The notes: generated from the letters alone by a model not told the origin. DNA of 9,280 nucleotides from Colwellia sp. (GCA_003521815.1 DPHE01000053.1:11470-20749); one strand, 5' to 3'. Shown: positions 1 to 7,546, numbered from the stretch's first letter. Translations and numbers: made by a program.

Positions 1-24
1 AGCCAGTAATATAAGCCAGTAATA
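1..24. repeat. short direct repeat, two 11-base copies
   Basis: The 11-mer AGCCAGTAATA occurs at 1-11 and again at 14-24, a period of 13 bases. It lies at the window edge, so further copies could exist upstream out of view. It sits in AT-rich non-coding sequence downstream of the regulator gene. No function is evident. The rest of 25-156 has stops in all frames and no strong hairpin followed by a T-run, so I see no clear terminator for the regulator. Confidence 0.45.
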
Positions 25-156
25 AAAGAAAATATGATTAAATTTTATTAATGATGAAAGTAATAAATGTTTGTGATGCCATTTTAGTTAACATTATAAT
101 TTATTTTACCTCCCATTTAAGAGGCATTGTATCAACATAATGTAAATAAATGCTGA

Positions 157-900
157 CTAGGGGCTAAGTGTGGCAGAATTAGGAATAGAATAAAGTCCAC
201 GTTTTTCGTTATGTTTTCGTCTGATTTCTTCTAGAGATCTAGTTTCTACGGCATCAAACAAGGCGTTTAACAACCTATTAAAGTGGCTATGCATCGCACT
301 TCTAGCTTGTGTAGCATCTCCAGACTCTAACGCTTGGTAGATGGCTTTATGCTCTGCAATCGTTTTTGAACCGTCTTTACTACATACACTATCATAATCA
401 TTAATTATTTCAGGAGTAGAAGAACGAAGTTTCCAAAGGTTCTCTACCGTTAATATCATTGCACTATTTCGGGTAGCGTTAGCTATGATTTGATGAAACT
501 CTTTGTCTGCTGCAGCAATATAATGGTTGTTTTCCATATCAACTAACGTTTGATATAAACACGATAACTCATCCTTAGTGATGGTTGTTGCGGCAAGTGC
601 GGCAACTTCTCCTTCGATTAATGCGCGAGCTTGTGTTACTTCAAAAGCATTAACCTTACTTTGTGAGTTTAGTTTGTTAACTGGTTCTAGAACATAAACC
701 CCTGATCCCGTTTTAACTTCTATTTTTTCCCGAACCTCAAGTGCTATTATAGCTTCGCGTACAGTGGGCCTACTAACATTAAACGTTTCTGCTAATTCCC
801 TTTCTGGTGGTAAGCGACTGCCAGGTGAGTAGAGTCCTGAATCAATTAAAGCCTCTATTTTATCTACAATGCTCCAAAACAGTCTACGGTTGCTGCTCAT
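157..900 (-). CDS. GntR-family (FadR subfamily) transcriptional regulator, likely alginate-locus regulator
   Basis: A 247-residue DNA-binding regulator, a normal FadR-subfamily length. The N-terminal winged helix-turn-helix spans about residues 8-72 and contains the family signature PGSRLPPERELAETFNVSRP and TVREAI, ending with GSGVYV. The helical C-terminal FCD ligand domain spans about 85-222. Its probable metal-binding set is visible: Asp132 and His136 (DKEFH), His184 (EHKAIY) and His206 (MHSHF). I chose the ATG at 898-900 because AGAGGA lies about 7 bases upstream on the minus strand. An in-frame ATG at 934-936 would add 12 residues but has a poorer context. The gene is divergent from the alginate genes and shares their control region. 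A FadR-type regulator (AlgO) represses alginate genes in Sphingomonas sp. A1, and ExuR/UxuR handle hexuronates in E. coli. By analogy this protein probably senses an alginate breakdown product such as DEHU or KDG. Family assignment is firm; effector and target are inferred. Confidence 0.9.
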   Translation of the reverse strand: MSSNRRLFWSIVDKIEALIDSGLYSPGSRLPPERELAETFNVSRPTVREAIIALEVREKIEVKTGSGVYVLEPVNKLNSQSKVNAFEVTQARALIEGEVAALAATTITKDELSCLYQTLVDMENNHYIAAADKEFHQIIANATRNSAMILTVENLWKLRSSTPEIINDYDSVCSKDGSKTIAEHKAIYQALESGDATQARSAMHSHFNRLLNALFDAVETRSLEEIRRKHNEKRGLYSIPNSATLSP

Positions 901-1007
901 CTTATTTCCTCTGCTTTGAATAGTATAAATAAACATAATATAAAAAAATCAATATGATATAGCGTTGTCTTTCTCATAGCAAAATTATTCGCGCTATACT
1001 TTTTTAG

Positions 1008-1013
1008 ATTATA
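1008..1013 (-). promoter_or_regulatory. possible -10 element for the regulator gene
   Basis: The minus strand reads TATAAT, a perfect -10 hexamer, directly beside the palindrome at 1014-1033. The matching -35 position (around 1031-1036) has no good TTGACA match, so the promoter would be weak or need help. The palindrome would fall between the -35 and -10 positions, which would suit autoregulation. Other AT-rich -10-like strings exist nearer the gene, so this assignment is tentative. Confidence 0.3.
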
Positions 1014-1033
1014 ACTTGGTATGTTTACCAAGT
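1014..1033. promoter_or_regulatory. perfect 8-4-8 palindrome, candidate operator
   Basis: ACTTGGTA, then TGTT, then TACCAAGT: a perfect 8-base inverted repeat. The TTGGT/ACCAA half-sites resemble those bound by FadR-subfamily hexuronate regulators; E. coli UxuR/ExuR sites contain TTGGTATACCAA. Here the space between GGT and ACC is six bases, wider than in typical FadR, PdhR or UxuR sites. It abuts the possible regulator -10. It is the best operator candidate for the divergent GntR protein, by inference only. Confidence 0.5.
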
Positions 1034-1051
1034 ATATTACATATAACAAGG

Positions 1052-1080
1052 CATTACCAATTATGGTGTTATTGGTAATG
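1052..1080. promoter_or_regulatory. perfect 10-9-10 inverted repeat upstream of the lyase promoter
   Basis: CATTACCAAT at 1052-1061 and ATTGGTAATG at 1071-1080 are exact reverse complements around nine bases that contain TATGGT. A further half-site pair, ACCA-ATTA-TGGT, is nested at 1056-1067. The arms carry the same TTGGTA/TACCAA core as the palindrome at 1014-1033 but point outward. It ends nine bases before the -35 hexamer at 1089, a place for an activator site or an auxiliary repressor site. No T-run follows on either strand, which argues against a terminator. Confidence 0.45.
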
Positions 1081-1088
1081 TAAAGTGG

Positions 1089-1117
1089 TTGACAATCTGT
1101 TTGGGTATTGGTTAAAT
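1089..1117 (+). promoter_or_regulatory. sigma-70-type promoter for the alginate genes
   Basis: TTGACA at 1089-1094 is a perfect -35 hexamer. After a 17-base spacer, TTAAAT at 1112-1117 matches four of six -10 bases. Transcription would begin near 1124. TATACT at 1117-1122 is a better -10 string but is too far from this -35. Candidate operators lie just upstream (1052-1080) and across the expected start site (1118-1147). Confidence 0.5.
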
Positions 1118-1147
1118 ATACTCATGTTATCTCGGGATTATGAGTAT
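1118..1147. promoter_or_regulatory. inverted repeat across the predicted transcription start
   Basis: ATACTCAT at 1118-1125 and ATGAGTAT at 1140-1147 are perfect reverse complements around 14 bases. The symmetry continues as ATTGG at 1107-1111 and CCAAT at 1148-1152, interrupted on the left by the TTAAAT of the putative -10. The location on the predicted start site would suit a repressor operator, though the core differs from the other two repeats. It could be a chance palindrome. Confidence 0.3.
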
Positions 1148-1252
1148 CCAATTAAGAGTCAGAAAGTGAATCAACATGGATTTATTTAGGTCTGTTTACG
1201 TCACTGCTCATATAGAGAACTAATTTTTAAACAAGTTAAAAAAGAGATGTTA

Positions 1253-3514
1253 ATGTACCCAATTAAAACTACACACTACGTCAGAGCGCTAACATTATCA
1301 GTGTTTGCTTTGTTATTATCTGGCCAAGTTACGGCAAAAGACTGGTTGGTTAACACTCCTAAATCCTATCAAAATGTACTAAAAAAAGTAAAGTCAGGTG
1401 ACAAAATTGTTCTAGCTAACGGCACATGGAATAATTTTGAAATTCTATTTGAAGCGGAAGGTACGAAAGAAAATCCGATAACACTCACCGCAGAAAATAA
1501 AGGCAAAGTTTTCCTTACAGGGCAATCTAATTTACGGCTAGCTGGAAAATATTTGGTTGTTTCTGGTCTTGTTTTTAAAAATGGTTTTACGCCAAGTAGT
1601 GAAGTTATCTCGTTTAGAAAAAACAAAACTGAATTAGCTTTTTATTCTCGAATCACCGAAGTTGTGATTGATAATTTTAGTAACCCAGACCGTTTTGAAT
1701 CAGATTATTGGGTGGGTATTTATGGTCAACATAATCGCTTTGATCATAATCATTTAGTGGGTAAACGCAATAAAGGCGTTACACTTGCCGTTAGACTTAC
1801 AACAGAAGATAGCCAAGAGAATCATCATAGAATTGATCATAACTATTTTGGCCCACGACCTATATTCGGTTCAAATGGTGGTGAGACATTACGCATAGGT
1901 ACAAGCCACCATTCATTAACAAATTCTTTTACGACCGTAGAGAATAACTACTTTGATCGTTGTAACGGTGAAGTTGAAATTGTATCTGTTAAATCAGGTA
2001 AAAATAATATTATCAACAATACCTTTTTCGAATCTCGAGGAACGTTAACACTTCGTCATGGTAATGGTAATCGTATTGAAAACAACGTGTTTTTTGGTAA
2101 TGGCGTAGATCATACCGGCGGTATTCGTGTAATCAATCGTGACCAAATAGTACGTAATAATTATTTAGAAGGTTTAACTGGATACCGTTTTGGTAGTGGT
2201 TTAACTATTATGAATGGCGTGCCAAATTCTAGTATTAATCGTTATCATCAAGTTGTTAATGCAAAAATTGAAAATAATAGCCTTATTAATATTGACCATG
2301 TTCATTTAGCCGCAGGGAGTGATGCTGAACGATCAGCAGTTCCTAAAAGTAGTGTCATTAACAATAATTTATTTTTTAATGAAAATAGTAAAGCACCTTT
2401 CTCAGTTTTTGACGACATTAGTGGTATTACCTTCTCAGACAATCTTTCAAATAAGCTTACTGATAATAAAATTTCTTCAGGTATAACAGAGAAAAATCTC
2501 ATATTAAAGCGAGCAGCGAATGGTTTGTTATATCCAACGTCTTATATTAGCGGTGTAGGTGTATCAAAAGAGCTTCAGCCAACACAAAAAAATCAAACAG
2601 GTACAGCCTGGTATACCAAGGCAGAGCCGGACGTTGCCTTTGATTCAGGAAAATCAACGGTAGTTCAAGCCGGTGGTGAATCATTATATAAAGCGGTTCA
2701 GGAAGCAGAATCAGGCGATATCTTAATTTTAGACGATGGAAATTATACCATTGATAAAATTATTAAGCTGGATAAAACAGTGTCAATTAACGCTAAAAAT
2801 CGTCATCAGGTAACTTTAGAGTTTGGTCGTTCAACTTTATTTGAAATTAATAACGGTGGCAGCTTAAGTATTGATGGTGTTGTGGTTAGCGGTAAAAGCA
2901 GCGCTGACTATTCAGGTAATACCTTTGTGAGAACGGCTAAATGGGGGATGTTTAAAAATTACCGTTTTGAGATGAACAATAGTGTAATTAAAGATCTAAA
3001 TGTTAACCACTCTTTCCACTTTTTAGATTCTGGTAGCCGAGCATTTGCACAGTCTATTGATGTTGAAAATAATGTATTTGAAAACATTACGGGTGACATA
3101 TTTAGATTAAACAAAGAAATCGATGATTTAGGTATTTATAACGTTGAGTACCTAAATATAATTAATAACACCTTTAGAAATGTTGAGGGGATGTTAGTTA
3201 ACTTATATCGTGGAGGCTCAGACGAAAGTACATTTGGCCCTCATATACTTTTAAAAGACAACACGGTGAATAACGTAGGTAATGGTAAACGCAATAAATC
3301 TAAGTCTGTAATTTCCTTGCATGGTGTTCAAGTCTCTACTATCGACAGTAATACCTTTGTTAAAAGTGGATTAATTGACATTGAACATACCGTTGGCGAG
3401 CCTAAAACGGTGGTACAAAATAACACGTTTAACAAAACTGCAGCGCCTAGTGTGAAAGAGTTACATGCTAAAGGTCCACATACTGCTGTGCTATTAAATA
3501 ACAAGCAATTTTAA
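1253..3514 (+). CDS. PL6 family alginate lyase, two beta-helix domains, secreted
   Basis: Poly(mannuronate/guluronate) lyase that cleaves alginate by beta-elimination; 753 residues. A signal peptide spans residues 1-28 (hydrophobic ALTLSVFALLLSG, cleavage after VTA). The N-terminal chondroitinase-B/PL6 parallel beta-helix covers about 29-420, with Asn-rich turns such as IENN. Catalytic residues are Lys247 (EIVSVKSG) and Arg268 (TLTLRHG). Their 21-residue spacing matches Lys220/Arg241 of AlyGC from Glaciecola chathamensis. The likely calcium ligands Asn208, Glu240 and Glu242 keep the same offset from AlyGC. A second beta-helix domain follows at about 465-753, as in AlyGC. I chose the ATG at 1253 because AAGAG lies six bases before it; an ATG at 1247 would add two residues but lacks a ribosome site. 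It is the first gene of the cluster, 13 bases before the PL17 gene. AlyGC is exolytic on polyguluronate; whether this enzyme prefers the same substrate or acts endolytically cannot be read here. Confidence 0.92.
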   Translation: MYPIKTTHYVRALTLSVFALLLSGQVTAKDWLVNTPKSYQNVLKKVKSGDKIVLANGTWNNFEILFEAEGTKENPITLTAENKGKVFLTGQSNLRLAGKYLVVSGLVFKNGFTPSSEVISFRKNKTELAFYSRITEVVIDNFSNPDRFESDYWVGIYGQHNRFDHNHLVGKRNKGVTLAVRLTTEDSQENHHRIDHNYFGPRPIFGSNGGETLRIGTSHHSLTNSFTTVENNYFDRCNGEVEIVSVKSGKNNIINNTFFESRGTLTLRHGNGNRIENNVFFGNGVDHTGGIRVINRDQIVRNNYLEGLTGYRFGSGLTIMNGVPNSSINRYHQVVNAKIENNSLINIDHVHLAAGSDAERSAVPKSSVINNNLFFNENSKAPFSVFDDISGITFSDNLSNKLTDNKISSGITEKNLILKRAANGLLYPTSYISGVGVSKELQPTQKNQTGTAWYTKAEPDVAFDSGKSTVVQAGGESLYKAVQEAESGDILILDDGNYTIDKIIKLDKTVSINAKNRHQVTLEFGRSTLFEINNGGSLSIDGVVVSGKSSADYSGNTFVRTAKWGMFKNYRFEMNNSVIKDLNVNHSFHFLDSGSRAFAQSIDVENNVFENITGDIFRLNKEIDDLGIYNVEYLNIINNTFRNVEGMLVNLYRGGSDESTFGPHILLKDNTVNNVGNGKRNKSKSVISLHGVQVSTIDSNTFVKSGLIDIEHTVGEPKTVVQNNTFNKTAAPSVKELHAKGPHTAVLLNNKQF

Positions 3515-3527
3515 TAAGAGCTATTTT

Positions 3528-5792
3528 ATGAATTTTTTTAATAAAACGTTATGTTTATCCTCGGTGTTACCATTATCGAAAAGATGGTTGTCGACTATCG
3601 CGATTGTTATTCTTTCTTCTGTAGGGGGTAATCAAATAGCGATGGCAAGTACGAGTCCTAACCTTGTTGAAACGACTGCTGACGTGGTAAGTATGCGCAG
3701 CGCGATAAAGCAAGAGGGGCAATTCAAACGTACTTTTATCGCTAATAAGGCATCGGTTGATAAACAAATAGCACAAGCCATTACTGTACCAATGCCAAAA
3801 GATGGCGGCGGTGGCTACACTCATGAGCGTCACAAGAAAAATTATAAGTTAATGTACGATGCGGGCATGATGTATCAATTAACCCAAGATGCTAATTATG
3901 CTAGCTATGTACGTGACATGCTACTTACCTATGCAGATCTTTACCCTACCTTGCCTTTACATCCAAAAAGAAAAATGGGTAAACAAAACCCGGGTAAATT
4001 ATTTTGGCAAAGCTTAAACGAAGCGATGTGGTTGGTGTATACCAGCCAAGCTTACGATTTGATTTTATCTTCGTTGAATGCAGCAGAAAAAGAAAAAATC
4101 GAGAACGGCTTATTTCGCCCCATTGTAAAGTTTTTATCAGTAGACTCTCCTGAAACATTCAATAAAGTGCATAATCATGGTACATGGACAACTGCTGCTG
4201 TAGGCATGACAGGTTATGTATTAGGTGAATTGGACTGGGTGGAGCAGGCACTTTATGGTTTAGATAAATCAGGTAAAGGTGGCTTTTTAATACAGTTAGA
4301 TGAGCTGTTTTCTCCACAAGGTTATTATAACGAAGGTCCTTATTATCAACGTTTTGCGTTATTGCCATTTGTTACGTTTGCTAAGGCCATTCAAACCAAT
4401 CAACCGACACGTAAAATATTTGAATATCGCGATGGCATTGTCTTAAAAGCAATCGATGCGACAATACAATTAAGCTATAACAAATTGTTCTTTCCTATTA
4501 ATGATGCCATTAAAAGTAAGGGAATCGATACGATTGAATTAGTTAACGGTGTTGCCGTTGCTTATGGTTTAACAAAACATGCTGGCTTACTCGATATTGC
4601 CAAACAACAAAATCAAATTTTATTAACGGGTGATGGTTTAAAAGTTGCTCAAGCCCTTGATAAAAAGCTAGAGCAACCTTATGAGTTTAAGTCTGTTGCC
4701 TTTGGTGATGGAAATGACGGTAAGCAAGGTGCGTTAGTTATCATGCGTCAGAATGTAGGTGGTGAACAAGCCGTGCTATTTAAGCCTGCAGCGCAAGGTT
4801 TAGGTCATGGTCATTTTGATAAACTAACGTGGCAGTTTTACGACAGAGGTGAAGAAATAGTTTCCGACTATGGCGCTGCTAGATTTTTAAATGTAGAAGC
4901 TAAATATGGTGGTCGTTATTTACCTGAAAATAGTACGTGGGCAAAACAAACGATAGCGCATAATACCGTTGTTGTAGATGAGAAAACGCACTTTAATGCC
5001 AGCGTTAAAAAGGGCAATGCGAATCATCCTGAATTATTATTTTTTGAAAAAGATGAAAATATCACTATCAGTTCAGCAAGTATTGATAGCGCTTATAAAG
5101 GCGTTTCGTTAAAACGTACGCTGGCCTTGATTAAACTACCAATGAAAAAGTCGGGTGAAGAGCAGTCATTCGTTGTTGACGTGTTTGAGGCAACGTCAAA
5201 AGACAAACATCAGTATGATTTACCTGTGCACTATAAAGGTCACTTAATTAGCACTAGTTTTGAGCTAGATACACAATTAACCAGTTTACCGGTATTAGGT
5301 AAAGAGAATGGTTATCAGCATTTATGGTTGAAAGCACAAGCACAACCTAAAGCGGGTTTATCTCAAATTACGTGGTTGAATGATAATGGCCGATTTTATA
5401 CCAACTCTTCCATTATGGATGGTGAAACATCATTGATTTTCACCCAAATTGGCGCGAACGATCCCTTGTTTAATCTACGTAATGAAAATGCGTTTATTAA
5501 CCGTAAAACAAAGTCTAAAAATCATACCTTTGTTAGTGTGTTAGAGCCACATGGTGAATATAACCCCTCAAAAGAGTTTACCGTATCGGCGGTCAGTAAA
5601 ATTCAAAAACTATCACATCACAAAGCTGAAAATATTGATGTAGTAGAAATTCGGTTTGAAGGAAATATATCTTATTTGTTAGCTTTTAACTCAGCTGAAA
5701 ATATTAAAAGTAATCAATCAAACTCCTTTATATTTAATGGCTCGACATATCAATTTGATGGCCGTTTTAAATTGTTCAAAATTAAAGCATAG
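3528..5792 (+). CDS. PL17 family oligoalginate lyase (exolytic), exported
   Basis: 754 residues. It trims unsaturated alginate oligomers to the monomer that becomes DEHU. A long-n-region signal peptide is visible: basic KR at 18-19, hydrophobic LSTIAIVILSSVGG, likely cleavage after AMA at residue 40. There is no lipobox. The alpha/alpha-toroid domain spans about 60-370 and the heparinase II/III-like beta-sandwich about 385-754. Compared with Alg17c of Saccharophagus degradans, the active-site residues align as Asn216-His217 (HNHGTW), Tyr273 (PYYQRF), His427 (GHGHFD) and Tyr464. The zinc ligands align as His429, Asp447 (SDYGAARF) and His478 (AHNTVVVD). All are intact. AAGAG seven bases before the ATG supports the start. 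The gene sits between PL6 and kdgF with gaps of 13 and 9 bases, so it is surely cotranscribed with them. It is probably periplasmic or on the outer membrane; which of the two cannot be decided from the sequence. Confidence 0.94.
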   Translation: MNFFNKTLCLSSVLPLSKRWLSTIAIVILSSVGGNQIAMASTSPNLVETTADVVSMRSAIKQEGQFKRTFIANKASVDKQIAQAITVPMPKDGGGGYTHERHKKNYKLMYDAGMMYQLTQDANYASYVRDMLLTYADLYPTLPLHPKRKMGKQNPGKLFWQSLNEAMWLVYTSQAYDLILSSLNAAEKEKIENGLFRPIVKFLSVDSPETFNKVHNHGTWTTAAVGMTGYVLGELDWVEQALYGLDKSGKGGFLIQLDELFSPQGYYNEGPYYQRFALLPFVTFAKAIQTNQPTRKIFEYRDGIVLKAIDATIQLSYNKLFFPINDAIKSKGIDTIELVNGVAVAYGLTKHAGLLDIAKQQNQILLTGDGLKVAQALDKKLEQPYEFKSVAFGDGNDGKQGALVIMRQNVGGEQAVLFKPAAQGLGHGHFDKLTWQFYDRGEEIVSDYGAARFLNVEAKYGGRYLPENSTWAKQTIAHNTVVVDEKTHFNASVKKGNANHPELLFFEKDENITISSASIDSAYKGVSLKRTLALIKLPMKKSGEEQSFVVDVFEATSKDKHQYDLPVHYKGHLISTSFELDTQLTSLPVLGKENGYQHLWLKAQAQPKAGLSQITWLNDNGRFYTNSSIMDGETSLIFTQIGANDPLFNLRNENAFINRKTKSKNHTFVSVLEPHGEYNPSKEFTVSAVSKIQKLSHHKAENIDVVEIRFEGNISYLLAFNSAENIKSNQSNSFIFNGSTYQFDGRFKLFKIKA

Positions 5793-5801
5793 GAATCAAT
5801 T

Positions 5802-6200
5802 ATGAGTCAGAGTGAAATTTTTACATCGGTAGATGAAGCAGAAATCGAAGACATTGGAGGTGGTTTAAAACGTCAAATGTTGGGTTATAACCATGAGTTA
5901 ATGGCTGTTAAAATTTATTTTGAAAAAGGTGCTATTGGATACAACCACGCACACAGACATTCTCAAGTGACTTACGTTGTTAAAGGAGAGTTTCACTTTA
6001 ATATCGATGGCGTAACAACCATCATGAAAGAAGGTGATAGCTGTTTGATCCAACCATGGGCAGACCATGGTGCTACATGCACAACAGGTGGTATTTTAAT
6101 CGATACTTTTAGCCCTCCGCGTGAAGATTTCTTACCGGAAGGTGTATTTAATAATATTGATGTAGAACAACTTAATAGTAAGCCAGCGGAGAGTAAATAA
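5802..6200 (+). CDS. kdgF: KdgF-type cupin, unsaturated monouronate linearisation
   Basis: A small single-domain cupin of 132 residues with no signal peptide, so cytoplasmic. KdgF converts the cyclic 4,5-unsaturated monouronate released by lyases to the linear ketouronate (DEHU from alginate, DKI from pectin), a step otherwise left to spontaneous reaction. Metal-binding candidates are His49, His51 and Gln55 (NHAHRHSQ) in cupin motif 1 and His89 (WADHGA) in motif 2. Asp101 and Arg107 (DTFSPPR) fit the catalytic Asp/Arg pair of Yersinia KdgF, six residues apart. AGGAA overlapping the PL17 stop codon lies six bases before the ATG. The gene's stop shares a base with the transporter's ATG (TAATG), suggesting translational coupling of import and ring opening. 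Other small cupins look similar, but the motif pair and the neighbours make KdgF the best call. Confidence 0.9.
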   Translation: MSQSEIFTSVDEAEIEDIGGGLKRQMLGYNHELMAVKIYFEKGAIGYNHAHRHSQVTYVVKGEFHFNIDGVTTIMKEGDSCLIQPWADHGATCTTGGILIDTFSPPREDFLPEGVFNNIDVEQLNSKPAESK

Positions 6201-7504
6201 TGCAATTGAAAGGTGTACGTTGGTGGGTTATTGCTTTAATAGCAATAGCCACCGTTATTAACTATATTGATCGTCAAGCACTTAGTGTACTTTGGCCTGA
6301 TATCGTAGAAGATTTGTTTCCCGATGAGTCAGCCTTAGAGCGTAAGCAAATATATGCGAATATAACGGTTGTTTTTGTATTCTCTTATGCTTTTGGTCAA
6401 GCCATATTTGGTAAAATATTTGACTGGATAGGTACACGTTTAGGTTTTGTTTTATCTATTGGTGTTTGGTCAATCGCTACTGCGCTTCATGCACTTGCTC
6501 AAGGTGCACTTAGTTTTGCTATTTTCCGTGCAATTTTAGGTGTAGCAGAAGCGGGTAATTGGCCAGGAGCGACTAAAAGTAATGCTGACTGGTTCCCAAC
6601 TAAAGAACGTGCTTTAGCGCAGGGTATATTTAACTCAGGCGCTGCCATCGGCGGTATTATCTCAATTCCATTAATAGCTTATATGACGGTATTTTTCAGC
6701 TGGCAAATGGTGTTTGTGCTTATCGGTGTTATTGGATTATTATGGCTTATTCCTTGGCTCATATTAGTTAAATCGCCACCAAAAACTCATCCTTGGATCA
6801 CACCTCAAGAACGCGAATATATCTTAACCGGTCAACAAAGTTCTGTTTCAACAAAGTCTACCGAAGCCGTAGAAGAATATACTCCTACAACAACTGAGCT
6901 ACTTTCTCATAAACAGAGCTGGGGGGTAATTATTGCTTCTGCAGCCATTGATCCTATTTGGTGGCTGTTTGTTGCTTGGACTCCTCTTTACCTTAATGAA
7001 GTGTACGGAATGGATGTCAAAGCAATTGGTATTTATGGCTGGGTGCCATATGTTGGTGCAATGTTTGGAGCTTGGTTTGGTGGTCTTCTTGCACAAAATC
7101 GTTTAAAAGCAGGCTGGAATACAGATAAAACACGTAAATTAACTATTACCTTGGGTTGTTTAATTATGTTGCCATCTTTATTAGCTATGTCGAGTCCTGG
7201 TGGCCCAACTACGGCGGTAATGATTATGGCGGTTATTTTATTCGGATTTCAAACTGCTATCGGTAATGTTCAAACACTACCAAGCGACTTGTTTAGTCAG
7301 AAATCTGTTGGAACACTTGCAGGTTTCGCGGGCATGGCCGCTAAACTTGCTGTAGCCGGATTAATTTCTCTAGTACCTATTTTAACAGCAGATGGTAATT
7401 ACACGACGGTATTTGTAATCGGCGCTTCTTTAGCTGTTATTGCTATGGCCGCTGTTTGGATTCTTATCCCAACAGTTGAGCCAGTGAAGGCTAAAGCTAA
7501 ATAG
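6200..7504 (+). CDS. MFS transporter, anion:cation symporter (hexuronate/DgoT-like), likely DEHU importer
   Basis: A 434-residue inner-membrane protein with about 12 hydrophobic segments and a central hydrophilic loop near 190-240. It carries hallmarks of the ACS family, which includes ExuT and DgoT: INYIDRQALSVLWPDI at 20-35, the MFS loop GKIFDWIGTRLG at 71-82, and RAILGVAEAGNWPGATK at 110-126. Asp24/Arg25 and Arg110/Glu117 match in kind and spacing the proton-coupling and substrate-binding residues of E. coli DgoT (Asp46/Arg47, Arg126/Glu133). Proton-coupled sugar-acid uptake is therefore likely. GGAGAG six bases before the ATG gives a strong ribosome site, and the start overlaps the kdgF stop by one base. 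From context it imports the unsaturated monouronate or DEHU made in the periplasm. The exact substrate is inferred; small oligomers are less likely for this family. Confidence 0.88.
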   Translation: MQLKGVRWWVIALIAIATVINYIDRQALSVLWPDIVEDLFPDESALERKQIYANITVVFVFSYAFGQAIFGKIFDWIGTRLGFVLSIGVWSIATALHALAQGALSFAIFRAILGVAEAGNWPGATKSNADWFPTKERALAQGIFNSGAAIGGIISIPLIAYMTVFFSWQMVFVLIGVIGLLWLIPWLILVKSPPKTHPWITPQEREYILTGQQSSVSTKSTEAVEEYTPTTTELLSHKQSWGVIIASAAIDPIWWLFVAWTPLYLNEVYGMDVKAIGIYGWVPYVGAMFGAWFGGLLAQNRLKAGWNTDKTRKLTITLGCLIMLPSLLAMSSPGGPTTAVMIMAVILFGFQTAIGNVQTLPSDLFSQKSVGTLAGFAGMAAKLAVAGLISLVPILTADGNYTTVFVIGASLAVIAMAAVWILIPTVEPVKAKAK

Positions 7505-7518
7505 CTAAAAACTAAATA

Positions 7519-7546
7519 ACTCGGTAACAAATTACCGAGTATTTTT
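7519..7546 (+). terminator. hairpin with T-run between transporter and kdgK
   Basis: ACTCGGTAA, loop CAAA, TTACCGAGT: a perfect nine-base stem at 7519-7540 followed by A and TTTTT. With one bulge the stem can extend through AAAT/ATTT. It begins 14 bases after the transporter stop and ends 25 bases before kdgK. It fits an intrinsic terminator, perhaps partial, that would lower kdgK-eda expression relative to the upstream genes. The stem is only moderately GC-rich and the T-run short. The palindrome also resembles the candidate operator at 1014-1033, so a protein-binding role is possible. Confidence 0.6.

Larger units (their letters stand above)
901..1252. promoter_or_regulatory. divergent control region between regulator and alginate genes
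   Basis: This 352-base gap separates the divergent regulator from the lyase gene. It holds three perfect inverted repeats (1014-1033, 1052-1080, 1118-1147), a TTGACA-type promoter reading into the lyase gene and a perfect TATAAT facing the regulator. If transcription starts near 1124, the lyase mRNA has a leader of about 130 bases. Within the leader a 15-codon open frame runs from 1176 to 1223. I see no typical CRP site (TGTGA-N6-TCACA) and no riboswitch I can recognise. The 901-1000 part is very AT-rich and otherwise featureless. Confidence 0.7.

Noticed and set aside
901..936. Longer start for the regulator at 936
   Set aside because: The ATG at 898-900 has AGAGGA at good spacing and begins just before the conserved GntR domain; the 12 extra residues have no family counterpart.
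1021..1083. Twenty-codon open frame MFTKYITYNKALPIMVLLVM in the control region
   Set aside because: It has no ribosome-binding site, lies upstream of the best promoter and is made mostly of the two palindromes.
1369..1626. Minus-strand open frame of 85 codons inside the PL6 gene, and similar ones inside the PL17, transporter, kdgF and eda genes
   Set aside because: They are antisense to clear, full-length conserved genes, have no family features and no ribosome sites.
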